A stretch of 64,000 bases of DNA from Actinomycetospora soli. Lineage in GTDB: Bacteria; Actinomycetota; Actinomycetes; Mycobacteriales; Pseudonocardiaceae. The stretch's first letter is position 1. Each line of letters starts with the position of its first letter. Below the pieces are notes generated by a model. The model was not told the origin of the DNA and did not search any database. It saw nothing but the letters and a program-made list of their open reading frames with translations. Both the position numbers and the translations under genes were made by a program. The DNA lies in assembly GCF_021026295.1 (NCBI RefSeq), contig NZ_JAJNDA010000021.1:25104-89103 (forward strand), written 5' to 3'. Below are positions 8,568 through 17,108 of the stretch, one piece after another.

Positions 8568-8683
8568 GCTGCCCCCTCCCCACCGTTGGTTCGGCTGCTC
8601 GGTGTAGCCCACGTTACAGACGGACGAGTCCGATGGGCAGCCTCGGAGCGAACGATCGTGACTACTCGCCGGTAGCCGTCTGA

Positions 8684-9844
8684 TCAGCGTGAACCCGTCG
8701 TGAGCTCCGCCGCCTGGATGCCGGGCTCGACGTTCGAGTCACCGTGGATCGGCCCCTGCCGGTCCGACAGCGGGGTGCCGTCGCCGCCCCACTGCTGGGC
8801 GATCATCTCCGCCGCGATGGACACCGCGGTCTCCTCCGGGGTGCGGGCGCCGAGGTCGAGCCCGATCGGGCTGGACATGCGGCCGAGCTCCTCGTCGGTC
8901 ACCCCGGCCTCGCGCAGCCGCTCCAGCCGGTCGTCGTGGGTGCGCCGCGACCCCATCGCGCCGATGTAGCCGATCTCGGGCAGCCGCAGGGCGACCTCGA
9001 GCAGCGGGACGTCGAACTTCGGGTCGTGGGTGAGCACGGCGAGCGCCGTCCGCGAGTCGATCCGGCCCGCCTCCGCCTCGGCGGCCAGGTAGCGGTGCGG
9101 CCACTCGACGACGACCTCGTGCGCCTCGGGGAAGCGGCTGGAGGTCGCGAACACCGGCCGCGCGTCGCACACCGTGACCCGCATGCCGAGGAAGGTGCCC
9201 ATGCGCGCGACCGCGGCCGCGAAGTCGATGGCGCCGAACACGATGAGGCGGGGCGGCGGGGCGAAGGACTCGACGAAGACCCCGAGGCCCTCGCCGCGGC
9301 GCTCGCCGTCGGTCCCGTAGGTGACGAGCGTGGTGCGCCCGGCGGCGAGCAGCCCGCGGGCGTCGTCGCGCACGGCGTCGTCGAGCCGGGCGCTGCCCAG
9401 CGAGCCCTCGACCTTGTCGGGCCAGACCACCAGGCGTCGCCCGACGCCGGGGCCGGACACGATCGTCGCCGTGGCGACGGGCCGGTGCTCGCGGACCGCC
9501 GCGGCGATCTCGCCGAGCTGCGGGTAGGTCTCGCGGTCCACCTGCTCGACGAACACGTCGAGGATGCCGCCGCAGGTCAGACCGACCGCGAAGGCGTCGT
9601 CGTCGGAGACCCCGTACCGCTGGAGGGTGGGGTCCTCGCCGCGCAGCACGTCCGAGCCGAGCTCGTAGACGGCGCCCTCCACGCAGCCGCCGGACACGCT
9701 GCCGACGGCCTCGCCGGACGGGCCGACCAGCATCGAGGCACCGGGCTGGCGGGGAGCCGAGCGGAACGTCCCGACCACGGTCGCGAGCGCCGTCGACCGG
9801 CCCTCGGTCCACCATCCCTCGAGGGTTCCCAGCACGTCACGCAT
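8684..9844 (-). CDS. XdhC/CoxF family molybdenum-hydroxylase maturation protein
   Basis: ATG 9844 gives 386 residues; it overlaps the upstream VWA gene stop by 8 bp, and the frame further upstream is non-homologous. The N-terminal XdhC/CoxI domain carries SVSGGCVEGA (about 49-58) and GLTCGGILDVFVE. A C-terminal Rossmann-type domain follows (LIVFGAIDFAAAVARM, then IGYIGAMGSRRTHDDR). XdhC proteins bind molybdenum cofactor, promote its sulfuration and insert it into xanthine- or CO-dehydrogenase-type enzymes. It is the last gene of a coxD-coxE-coxF-like set, and no large molybdenum hydroxylase subunit gene is present in the window. Confidence 0.9.
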   Translation of the reverse strand: MRDVLGTLEGWWTEGRSTALATVVGTFRSAPRQPGASMLVGPSGEAVGSVSGGCVEGAVYELGSDVLRGEDPTLQRYGVSDDDAFAVGLTCGGILDVFVEQVDRETYPQLGEIAAAVREHRPVATATIVSGPGVGRRLVVWPDKVEGSLGSARLDDAVRDDARGLLAAGRTTLVTYGTDGERRGEGLGVFVESFAPPPRLIVFGAIDFAAAVARMGTFLGMRVTVCDARPVFATSSRFPEAHEVVVEWPHRYLAAEAEAGRIDSRTALAVLTHDPKFDVPLLEVALRLPEIGYIGAMGSRRTHDDRLERLREAGVTDEELGRMSSPIGLDLGARTPEETAVSIAAEMIAQQWGGDGTPLSDRQGPIHGDSNVEPGIQAAELTTGSR

Positions 9845-11054
9845 CGGCGAGCACCTCCGTGAGCTCCTGGAGCGTGGCGAGCGAGTGACCCGCCAACAGT
9901 CGGTCAACGTGCGGGAGGGCCGCGGCGATTCCCCCCTGCACCGGCTCGTAGCCGCGCTTGCCGGCGTGCGGGTTCACCCACACCACGCGGTGCGCCAGGC
10001 GGGCGAGTCGCTGCATCTGCTCGCCGAGCAGGTCGGTGCCGCCCCGCTCCCACCCGTCGGAGAAGATCACGACGACGGCCCGCCGGGCCACGCCGCGCTG
10101 CCCCCAGCGGTCGAGGAAGGCGGCCAGCACCTCGCCGAGCCGGGTGCCGCCGGACCAGTCGGGGATCGTGTTCCCCGCGTCGCGCAGGGCCCGCTCGGGG
10201 TCGCGCTGACGCAGCTCCCGGGTCACCCGGGTCAGGCGCGTGCCGAGGGTGAAGGTCTCGACGGCCTGCGGGGTGCGCCGGGTGAGCACGTGCGCGAACC
10301 GCAGCAGCGCGTCCGCGTACGGGGCCATCGAGCCCGAGACGTCGAGCAGGATGACCACCCGACGCGGCCGCTCGCGGCGGTTCTTGCGCGAGAGGCCCGG
10401 GATCTCCCCGGCGTGGCGCAGGGTCGCGCGCAGCGTGCGCCGGGGGTCGGGCTCGCCCCGGCGGTGCGGCCGGCGACGGCGGGCGCGCCGGCGCGGCGGG
10501 TTCGGCGTCAGCAGGGCGAGCATCCGGCGCAGGTGCTCGCGCTCGCCGATCGTCAGTTCCGCGATGTCGCGGTCGCGCAGCACCTCCTCCCCGGAGGCGG
10601 CCACCTTGAGCTCGGGCGTCTCGTCGTCGTCGTCGCCCTGCCCCGTGCCCTGCGGCGGGTTGAGCGCCGCGATGGTCGCGGTGCGCGGCTTCGGCGGGGC
10701 CGGCCGGCCCATCCGCTGCTCGCGCGGGTCCGAGGAGAACCAGGCGAAGAAGGCGTGGTCGTAGCGCGCCACGTCGTCGGGGTCGCCGCACAGCGTGACC
10801 CGGCCCGCCCAGTAGGTCTGGACCTCGCTGGCCACGTCGATCTCGCCCAGCGCGCGCAGGTAGGTGGCGGTGCGGTCGGGCGTGACCGGCACGCCGGCGT
10901 TGCGCAGCAGCCGCGTGAAGGCGACGAAGTCGCGCAGGACGGCGTCCTCGTCCTGCTCCGTGAGGCCGTCGACGATCCCGGAGGCGAGCACCGCGCCGGC
11001 GTGCTTGCGGGGGGCGGGAGCATCGCTGCTGCCGCCCCGGTCCATCGAGGTCAT
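9837..11054 (-). CDS. CoxE-like VWA domain protein
   Basis: ATG 11054 overlaps the MoxR gene stop as ATGA; 405 residues. The first ~180 residues match the CoxE/YehP-type N-terminal region. An arginine-rich linker ([15 protein letters not shown]) follows, then a von Willebrand A domain from about 230 with the MIDAS motif DVSGSM (238-243) and FSDGWERGG. In Oligotropha carboxidovorans CoxE works with the MoxR ATPase CoxD to build the [CuSMoO2] site of CO dehydrogenase. The gene order here (MoxR, VWA, XdhC) is the same maturation set. It might instead serve another molybdenum hydroxylase. Confidence 0.88.
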   Translation of the reverse strand: MTSMDRGGSSDAPAPRKHAGAVLASGIVDGLTEQDEDAVLRDFVAFTRLLRNAGVPVTPDRTATYLRALGEIDVASEVQTYWAGRVTLCGDPDDVARYDHAFFAWFSSDPREQRMGRPAPPKPRTATIAALNPPQGTGQGDDDDETPELKVAASGEEVLRDRDIAELTIGEREHLRRMLALLTPNPPRRRARRRRPHRRGEPDPRRTLRATLRHAGEIPGLSRKNRRERPRRVVILLDVSGSMAPYADALLRFAHVLTRRTPQAVETFTLGTRLTRVTRELRQRDPERALRDAGNTIPDWSGGTRLGEVLAAFLDRWGQRGVARRAVVVIFSDGWERGGTDLLGEQMQRLARLAHRVVWVNPHAGKRGYEPVQGGIAAALPHVDRLLAGHSLATLQELTEVLADA

Positions 11055-11947
11055 GAGGCGAGGAGGGCGTCCAGCGCGTCGCGGGCGCGGTCGGCGTCCT
11101 CCCGGTACTTCAGCACCGCGCCGAGCGTCGCGGTCGCCGACTCCAGGTCGAGGTGGCGCGCCCCGATGAGCTCGAGCGCGGCCGCCCAGTCGAGGGATTC
11201 GGCGACGCCGGGCGGCTTGAGCAGGTCGAGTCCGCGCAGCCGGTGCACGGCCTGCGCGACCTGCTGGGCCAGCTCGTCGGACAGGTGCGGCATCCGCGCC
11301 TTGAGGATCGCGATCTCGCGCCCCAGGTCGGGGTGCTCGAGCCAGAGGTAGAGGCAGCGGCGCTTGAGGGCGTCGTGCACCTCGCGCGTGCGGTTGGAGG
11401 TGAGGACCACCAGCGGCGGCTGCTCGGCGCGCACCACCCCGATCTCGGGGATCGTCACCGAGTTCTCGGCGAGCACCTCGAGCAGGAAGGCCTCGAACTC
11501 GTCGTCGGCGCGGTCGACCTCGTCGACGAGGAGCACGCTCGGCGTCGTCTGGAGCGCCTCGAGCACCGGACGGGCGAGCAGGAAGCGCCGGTCGTAGAGG
11601 GAGGCCTCGACGGCGTCGGCGTCCAGCGCGTCCCCGGACGCCGTGGCGGCGGCCTCCATGGTGCGCAGGTGCAGCAGCTGGCGCGGGAAGTCCCAGTCGT
11701 AGAGGGCCTGCGCGGCGTCGATGCCCTCGTGGCACTGCAGGCGCACGAGCGGCGCGCCGAGCACCTCGGCCAGCGCCTGCGCGAGCGCCGTCTTGCCGGT
11801 GCCCGGCTCGCCCTCGCAGAACAGCGGCCGTCCCATGCGCATCGCGAGGAACGCCGCGGACGCGAGGCCCGGGTCGGCGAGGTATCCGGTGCGTTCGAGG
11901 GCGGCGGCGACGGCGTCGGGCCGGTCGAACTCGGTGGCGGCGGTCAC
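11051..11947 (-). CDS. MoxR-family AAA+ ATPase, CoxD-like
   Basis: 298 residues with Walker A GEPGTGKT (46-53), Walker B VLLVDEVD (138-145), sensor 1 in VVLTSNRTREVHDALKRRC and an arginine-finger region, all diagnostic of MoxR chaperone ATPases. These proteins act with VWA partners to insert metal cofactors. The GTG start is the first codon of an operon whose next genes overlap by 4 and 8 bp. Its 5' side faces the rpf gene across a ~490-bp divergent intergenic region, which must hold both promoters. Confidence 0.9.
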   Translation of the reverse strand: MTAATEFDRPDAVAAALERTGYLADPGLASAAFLAMRMGRPLFCEGEPGTGKTALAQALAEVLGAPLVRLQCHEGIDAAQALYDWDFPRQLLHLRTMEAAATASGDALDADAVEASLYDRRFLLARPVLEALQTTPSVLLVDEVDRADDEFEAFLLEVLAENSVTIPEIGVVRAEQPPLVVLTSNRTREVHDALKRRCLYLWLEHPDLGREIAILKARMPHLSDELAQQVAQAVHRLRGLDLLKPPGVAESLDWAAALELIGARHLDLESATATLGAVLKYREDADRARDALDALLAS

Positions 11948-12439
11948 CGCTCCATCGTCCCCTACCAGGGGCGATCATGCTCAGGTTGCTGTGGCACACG
12001 CCGCAGAACGGGCCGATCGGAGAGTGACGACCGCGACACCACGTCTGTGAGTCACAGGCGTGTTACACAGCCTCGATCGAGCCGTGAACCGTCCGTGACC
12101 TGCAAGAATCGTGACGAGGAGTTGTGGCAAGGCGCCGATAGGGTGATCTTGGGCTTTCTGAGAGGCGCTTGAAACCACGACTGTGCTCCGTACCGTTCGC
12201 TGTCGGCCGTGTCCGATGCGGCCATCGACCAGCCCCGAGGTCGCCGCGTCCGACGCCTGTCCAGCGGCCCCGGGTGACCCGATACGAGAGGTGCGGACCG
12301 GACAGGCCGAGCGAGCTGAAGGCATGGTGCGCCCCACGTGCGGCGTACCCACGGTGAGACCGCGTGGAACCGGTCGACGATCCGTGGGGAGGACTCCTCC
12401 CGGTCGGCTGCTTCGTGGGACGCGGTGCGACGAGAGGTC
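11948..12439. other. Divergent intergenic region and long rpf leader
   Basis: About 490 bp without a credible gene separate coxD-like (leftward) from rpf (rightward). It contains a short inverted repeat CTGTGA-G-TCACAG at about 12045-12057 and GTGTTACAC just after it, resembling but not matching CRP-type sites. If rpf is transcribed from this end it has a leader of up to ~380 nt. Actinobacterial rpf leaders often carry c-di-AMP (ydaO) riboswitches, but I did not see that class's hallmark sequences here. Confidence 0.5.
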
Positions 12440-13096
12440 ATGCTTCGTAGTTCCGAGAAGTCGCTGGCGCACGCCCTCACCCGGAAGGCGGCTCAGCTGA
12501 CGCTGGTCGGTGCGCTCGCGGCGACCCCGCTCGCGCTCACGGCCGGCACCGCCTCCGCCGACACGGACTGGGATGCGCTCGCGCAGTGCGAGAGCAGCGG
12601 CAACTGGTCGACGAACACCGGCAACGGGTTCTCCGGCGGCCTGCAGTTCACCCCGTCCACGTGGAAGGCCTTCGGTGGGTCGGGCAGCGCCCACAACGCC
12701 AGCCGCGAGGAGCAGATCCAGGTCGCCGAGCGCGTCAAGGCCGAGCAGGGCATGAACGCCTGGCCGACCTGCTCCAAGAAGACCGGCAACACCTCCAACA
12801 AGTCCAACGGCGAGTCGTCGACGAAGTCCGCGTCGTCGGGCTCGTCGAAGAGCTCCGGCTCGTCCGGCTCGTCCGGCTCGTCCGGCTCGTCGAAGAAGCA
12901 GAGCAGCGAGACCGAGGCCATCAAGGCCCCGGCTCCCTCGGCCGTCGCCCCCGCCGGTGCCTACACCGTCGTCTCCGGCGACACGCTCAGCTCCATCGCC
13001 GGTGCGCACGGCGTGAGCTGGCAGCAGGTCGCGCAGCGCAACGGGATCGCCGACCCCGACGCGATCTCGGTGGGTCAGCAGCTCGCCCTGAGCTGA
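12440..13096 (+). CDS. rpfA: Resuscitation-promoting factor (RpfA-like) with LysM domain
   Basis: ATG 12440, preceded by GAGAGG, gives 218 residues. A signal peptide of about 40 residues ends at TASA. The Rpf lysozyme-like domain follows at once ([14 protein letters not shown] with the catalytic Glu, then [10 protein letters not shown]). A Ser/Gly/Lys-rich linker contains a GSSGSSGSS run, and a C-terminal LysM domain ([14 protein letters not shown]) binds peptidoglycan. Such secreted transglycosylase-like enzymes cleave peptidoglycan and stimulate growth from dormancy. Its position next to moaE-mog-moaC matches the rpfA neighbourhood of mycobacteria. Confidence 0.93.
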   Translation: MLRSSEKSLAHALTRKAAQLTLVGALAATPLALTAGTASADTDWDALAQCESSGNWSTNTGNGFSGGLQFTPSTWKAFGGSGSAHNASREEQIQVAERVKAEQGMNAWPTCSKKTGNTSNKSNGESSTKSASSGSSKSSGSSGSSGSSGSSKKQSSETEAIKAPAPSAVAPAGAYTVVSGDTLSSIAGAHGVSWQQVAQRNGIADPDAISVGQQLALS

Positions 13097-13111
13097 TCCG
13101 CCCGCACGCCA

Positions 13112-13148
13112 CGACCCCCGCCGGTGCCCCGAGCACCGACGGGGGTCG
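13112..13148. terminator. Terminator hairpin after rpf
   Basis: 16-bp arms (CGACCCCCG..GGTGC / GCACC..CGGGGGTCG) with one mismatch and a 5-nt loop lie 16 bp past the rpf stop. A further short CCCGTC-G-GACGGG hairpin follows near 13177. The remaining ~150 bp to the moaE stop hold nothing I can assign. Confidence 0.8.
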
Positions 13149-13301
13149 GCGTGTGTCGGGGGTGCGGTGAATACGTCCCGTCGGACGGGCGGGCCGTGGG
13201 GCTCGTGCCGGTGGCGCCGGAAGCCCGCCGCGGCCCCGAGGTCCACACCGGGCACGCCCGCGGGCCGTCAGACCTGCCCCACGCCACCCTCGCGGCGAGG
13301 G

Positions 13302-13781
13302 CTACGGGCAGTTCACCCACTCCTCGGTGCCGTCGGCGAACTCCTGGCGCTTCCACACCGGGAGCTGCCGCTTCACCTCGTCGACGAGCTCGCTGCAGGC
13401 GTCGAACGCCTCGCGGCGGTGCTCGGCGGCGACCGCGCAGGCGAGGGCGACGTCGCCGATCGCCAGCGGGCCCACGCGGTGCGACACGGCGATCGCGGTG
13501 ACCCCGGCGAACCGTCCGGCGATCTCGTCCGCGACCCGCTCCACCACGGAGCCCGCCGAGGGGTGGCCCTCGTAGTCGAGCGTGCGGACCGAGCGGCCGT
13601 GGTCGTGGTCGCGCACCACGCCGGCGAACGTCACCACCGCACCACTGCGCGGGCCGTCCACCAGGGCGGCGTGCTCGGCGACGTCGAGCGGCTCCTCGCC
13701 GATGGCGGCCCGCAGCACCGCCGCGCGGTGCTCGATGGTCGAGCTCCCCTGCGCCGCGTCCCCGCCGCTCGGTGCACTCAC
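13302..13781 (-). CDS. moaE: Molybdopterin synthase catalytic subunit MoaE
   Basis: GTG 13781 overlaps the mog stop (GTGA), giving 159 residues. MoaE hallmarks are present: GAVVTFAGVVRDHDHGRSV, LDYEGHP, the AVSHRVGPLAIGDVAL block, and the C-terminal lysine-containing KRQLPVWKRQEFADGTEEWV, which contacts the MoaD C-terminus and the substrate. It transfers dithiolene sulfur to precursor Z (cPMP). No moaD gene is present nearby, so the sulfur carrier must be encoded elsewhere. It is the last gene of the leftward molybdenum-cofactor operon. Confidence 0.93.
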   Translation of the reverse strand: MSAPSGGDAAQGSSTIEHRAAVLRAAIGEEPLDVAEHAALVDGPRSGAVVTFAGVVRDHDHGRSVRTLDYEGHPSAGSVVERVADEIAGRFAGVTAIAVSHRVGPLAIGDVALACAVAAEHRREAFDACSELVDEVKRQLPVWKRQEFADGTEEWVNCP

Positions 13782-14272
13782 TGGTGGTCCCCTCCCTGAA
13801 TCTGGTCGACGGCGTGCTCGAGCACCGGCTCGAGCACGGACAGTCCGTCGCGCACCCCGCCCGGGGAGCCGGGCAGGTTCACCACCAGTGTGCGCCCGGC
13901 GACCCCGGCGACCCCGCGGGAGAGCATGCTCGTCGGCACCTTCTCCGCGCCGGCCGCGCGCACGGCGTCGGCGATCCCCGGCACCTCGTAGTCGAGCACC
14001 GAGCGCGTGGCCTCGGGGGTGCCGTCGGTGGGCGAGATGCCGGTGCCGCCCGTCGTCAGGACCACCTGCACCCGCTCCGCGACCGCGGCCCGCAGCGCCT
14101 CCGCCACCGGCTCGCCGTCGGGAACGACCTGCGGGTCCTCCGCGGTCCACCCGCGCTCGCGCAGCCACGCCACGATCACCGGGCCGCCGCGGTCCTCGTA
14201 CACCCCTGCCGACGCGCGGTTCGACGCGGTGATGACCCGCGCCCGCCGCAGTGGTCCGGTCGCCTCGCTCAT
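13778..14272 (-). CDS. mog: MogA/MoaB family molybdopterin adenylyltransferase
   Basis: ATG 14272 overlaps the moaC stop (ATGA); 164 residues. It contains the MoCF_biosynth signatures [40 protein letters not shown] and [14 protein letters not shown]. The enzyme adenylates molybdopterin before molybdate insertion by MoeA. It is translationally coupled on both sides (ATGA upstream, GTGA downstream), so MoaC, Mog and MoaE are made together. Confidence 0.92.
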   Translation of the reverse strand: MSEATGPLRRARVITASNRASAGVYEDRGGPVIVAWLRERGWTAEDPQVVPDGEPVAEALRAAVAERVQVVLTTGGTGISPTDGTPEATRSVLDYEVPGIADAVRAAGAEKVPTSMLSRGVAGVAGRTLVVNLPGSPGGVRDGLSVLEPVLEHAVDQIQGGDHQ

Positions 14273-14753
14273 CGGCCCTCCGGCCTCGTCCAGACGCCGG
14301 AGCGTCCGCCTTCCTTGCGCTCGAGCCGCACCCCGTCCATGGTCGCGGCCGGATCGAGCGCCTTCACCATGTCGTGCAGCGCGAGCCCGGCGACCGACAC
14401 CGCGGTCAGCGCCTCCATCTCCACGCCCGTCCGGTCGGCGCTGCGCGCGGTGGCGGTCACCCGCACCTCGGCGTCGCCCACCTCGAGGTCCACCGTCACG
14501 CCCGCGAGCGGGATCGGGTGGCAGAGCGGGATGAGGTCGGGCGTGCGCTTCGCCCCCATGATCCCGGCGATCCGCGCGGTGGCGAGGGCGTCGCCCTTCG
14601 GCACCGTCCCGTCGCGCAGCGCCGCGCACACCTCGGCGGTGGTGCGCAGCGTCCCGCTCGCCGTGGCCACCCGCCGGGTGACCTCCTTGTCGCCGACGTC
14701 GACCATGCGCGCGGCACCGGTCTCGTCGACGTGGGTCAGGCCGTGCGCGGTGC

Positions 14754-14757
<4 letters not shown>
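14269..14757 (-). CDS. moaC: Cyclic pyranopterin monophosphate synthase MoaC
   Basis: GTG 14757 overlaps the malic enzyme stop (GTGA); 162 residues, the normal MoaC length. Characteristic segments are [14 protein letters not shown], the active-site loop [19 protein letters not shown] with its Lys and His, and [20 protein letters not shown]. It converts the MoaA product into cPMP. moaA is not in this window. Confidence 0.94.
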
Positions 14758-16211
<1,454 letters not shown>

Positions 16212-16214
16212 GGT

Positions 16215-16799
16215 TCAGCCCTCCTGCCAGTCGGCCAGATCGGCCGGGGTGTCGACGTCGTGTCGGGTGGCGACGTCGCCGACCTCCACGGCCGCCACGT
16301 CGTCCCGCCCGGCAAGGTAGCCCCGCGCCCCGACATCGTCGTGCGCAGCGGCCGCCACCGCGGCCAGATGGTCCCGTCCGAAGGCCACCGGATGCCCCGG
16401 ACGGCCGCCGTAGGCGCCACGCACGATCCCGTCGCGGGTCGCGGCGGCGGCGACCCGGGCGAGCGCGTCCGGCCCGATCCCCGGGGTGTCGACGAGCAGC
16501 ACGAGCACGGCGTCGGCCCCGGCCGGGACCGCGGCGACCCCCGCCCGCAACGACTCCCCCATGCCCCGGGCCCACGCGTCCGCCGTCACGACGACCGCGT
16601 CGGGGTCGGCCGCGCGCGCGGCCGCGGCCGCCTCGTCGGCGGCCGCACCGACCACGACGACGCGCGGGGTGCACCCGCCGTCGCGAAGGGCCCGCAGTGC
16701 CCGCGCCACCAACGGCTCACCGTCGAGTTCGACGAGCGCCTTCGGCGTGCCCATCCGGCGACCGGCCCCCGCCGCCAGCAGGAGGCCGGCGACCGTCAT
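16215..16799 (-). CDS. Nucleotidyltransferase family protein, MocA-like (molybdenum cofactor cytidylyltransferase)
   Basis: ATG 16799 gives 194 residues. The N-terminal [18 protein letters not shown] is the nucleotide-binding signature of MobA/MocA-type transferases. [13 protein letters not shown] carries the metal-binding Asp, and [13 protein letters not shown] is typical of MocA. MocA adds CMP to Mo-molybdopterin to make MCD, the form used by xanthine- and CO-dehydrogenase-type enzymes; this fits the CoxD/E/F-like maturation genes close by. Its start overlaps the preceding small gene by one base (TGATG). Confidence 0.85.
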   Translation of the reverse strand: MTVAGLLLAAGAGRRMGTPKALVELDGEPLVARALRALRDGGCTPRVVVVGAAADEAAAAARAADPDAVVVTADAWARGMGESLRAGVAAVPAGADAVLVLLVDTPGIGPDALARVAAAATRDGIVRGAYGGRPGHPVAFGRDHLAAVAAAAHDDVGARGYLAGRDDVAAVEVGDVATRHDVDTPADLADWQEG

Positions 16800-17005
16800 C
16801 AGCGATTGATCTCCGTCACCGGGTGCTCGTAGCCGAGCTGGTCGGCCGGCAGGGGGAACTCGATCTCGCCGAACGGGGAGGCCGCGCCCTGCGTGGGCGC
16901 CATGAGCTCGGTGATCGGGTGCCCGCCGTCGACCTGCGGCCATCCCGGGTCCTGCCGGGGCTGGACGGTCTTCTCGGCCTGCTCGCCGTCGCGCTGCGTC
17001 GCCAC
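16799..17005 (-). CDS. Small protein of unknown function heading the molybdenum-cofactor operon
   Basis: GTG 17005 is preceded by GGGAGGA four bases upstream, a strong ribosome site, giving 68 residues. I do not recognise the family. The sequence is acidic and proline-rich, without a membrane segment, and contains the internal near-repeat GGHPITELMAP and YEHPVTEINR about 30 residues apart, plus GEIEFPLPADQLG between them. It overlaps mocA by one base. The ribosome site, the coupling and the repeat argue it is a real gene; function unknown. Confidence 0.65.
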   Translation of the reverse strand: MATQRDGEQAEKTVQPRQDPGWPQVDGGHPITELMAPTQGAASPFGEIEFPLPADQLGYEHPVTEINR

Positions 17006-17108
17006 CGGTTCCTCCCTGGTCACGTGGTCTGGCGTCCAGTCTGCCGCATCCGGACGGGAGGGGGCGACCGCACCACCTCCCCGATCACGACCGATTAGCC
17101 TGGTAGGG

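Noticed and set aside
8568..8612. GTG 8612 as the start of the ErcA-like gene
   Set aside because: The strong GGGGAGGGGG ribosome site lies inside this extension and points to GTG 8567.
12060..12439. A c-di-AMP (ydaO) riboswitch before rpf
   Set aside because: Expected from biology, but the conserved blocks of that class were not recognised; kept only as a finding to test.
13124..13501. A short rightward frame beginning VCRGCGEYVPSDG after rpf
   Set aside because: It starts with a cysteine pair that looked zinc-binding, but it starts within the rpf terminator arm, has no ribosome site and runs into antisense moaE.
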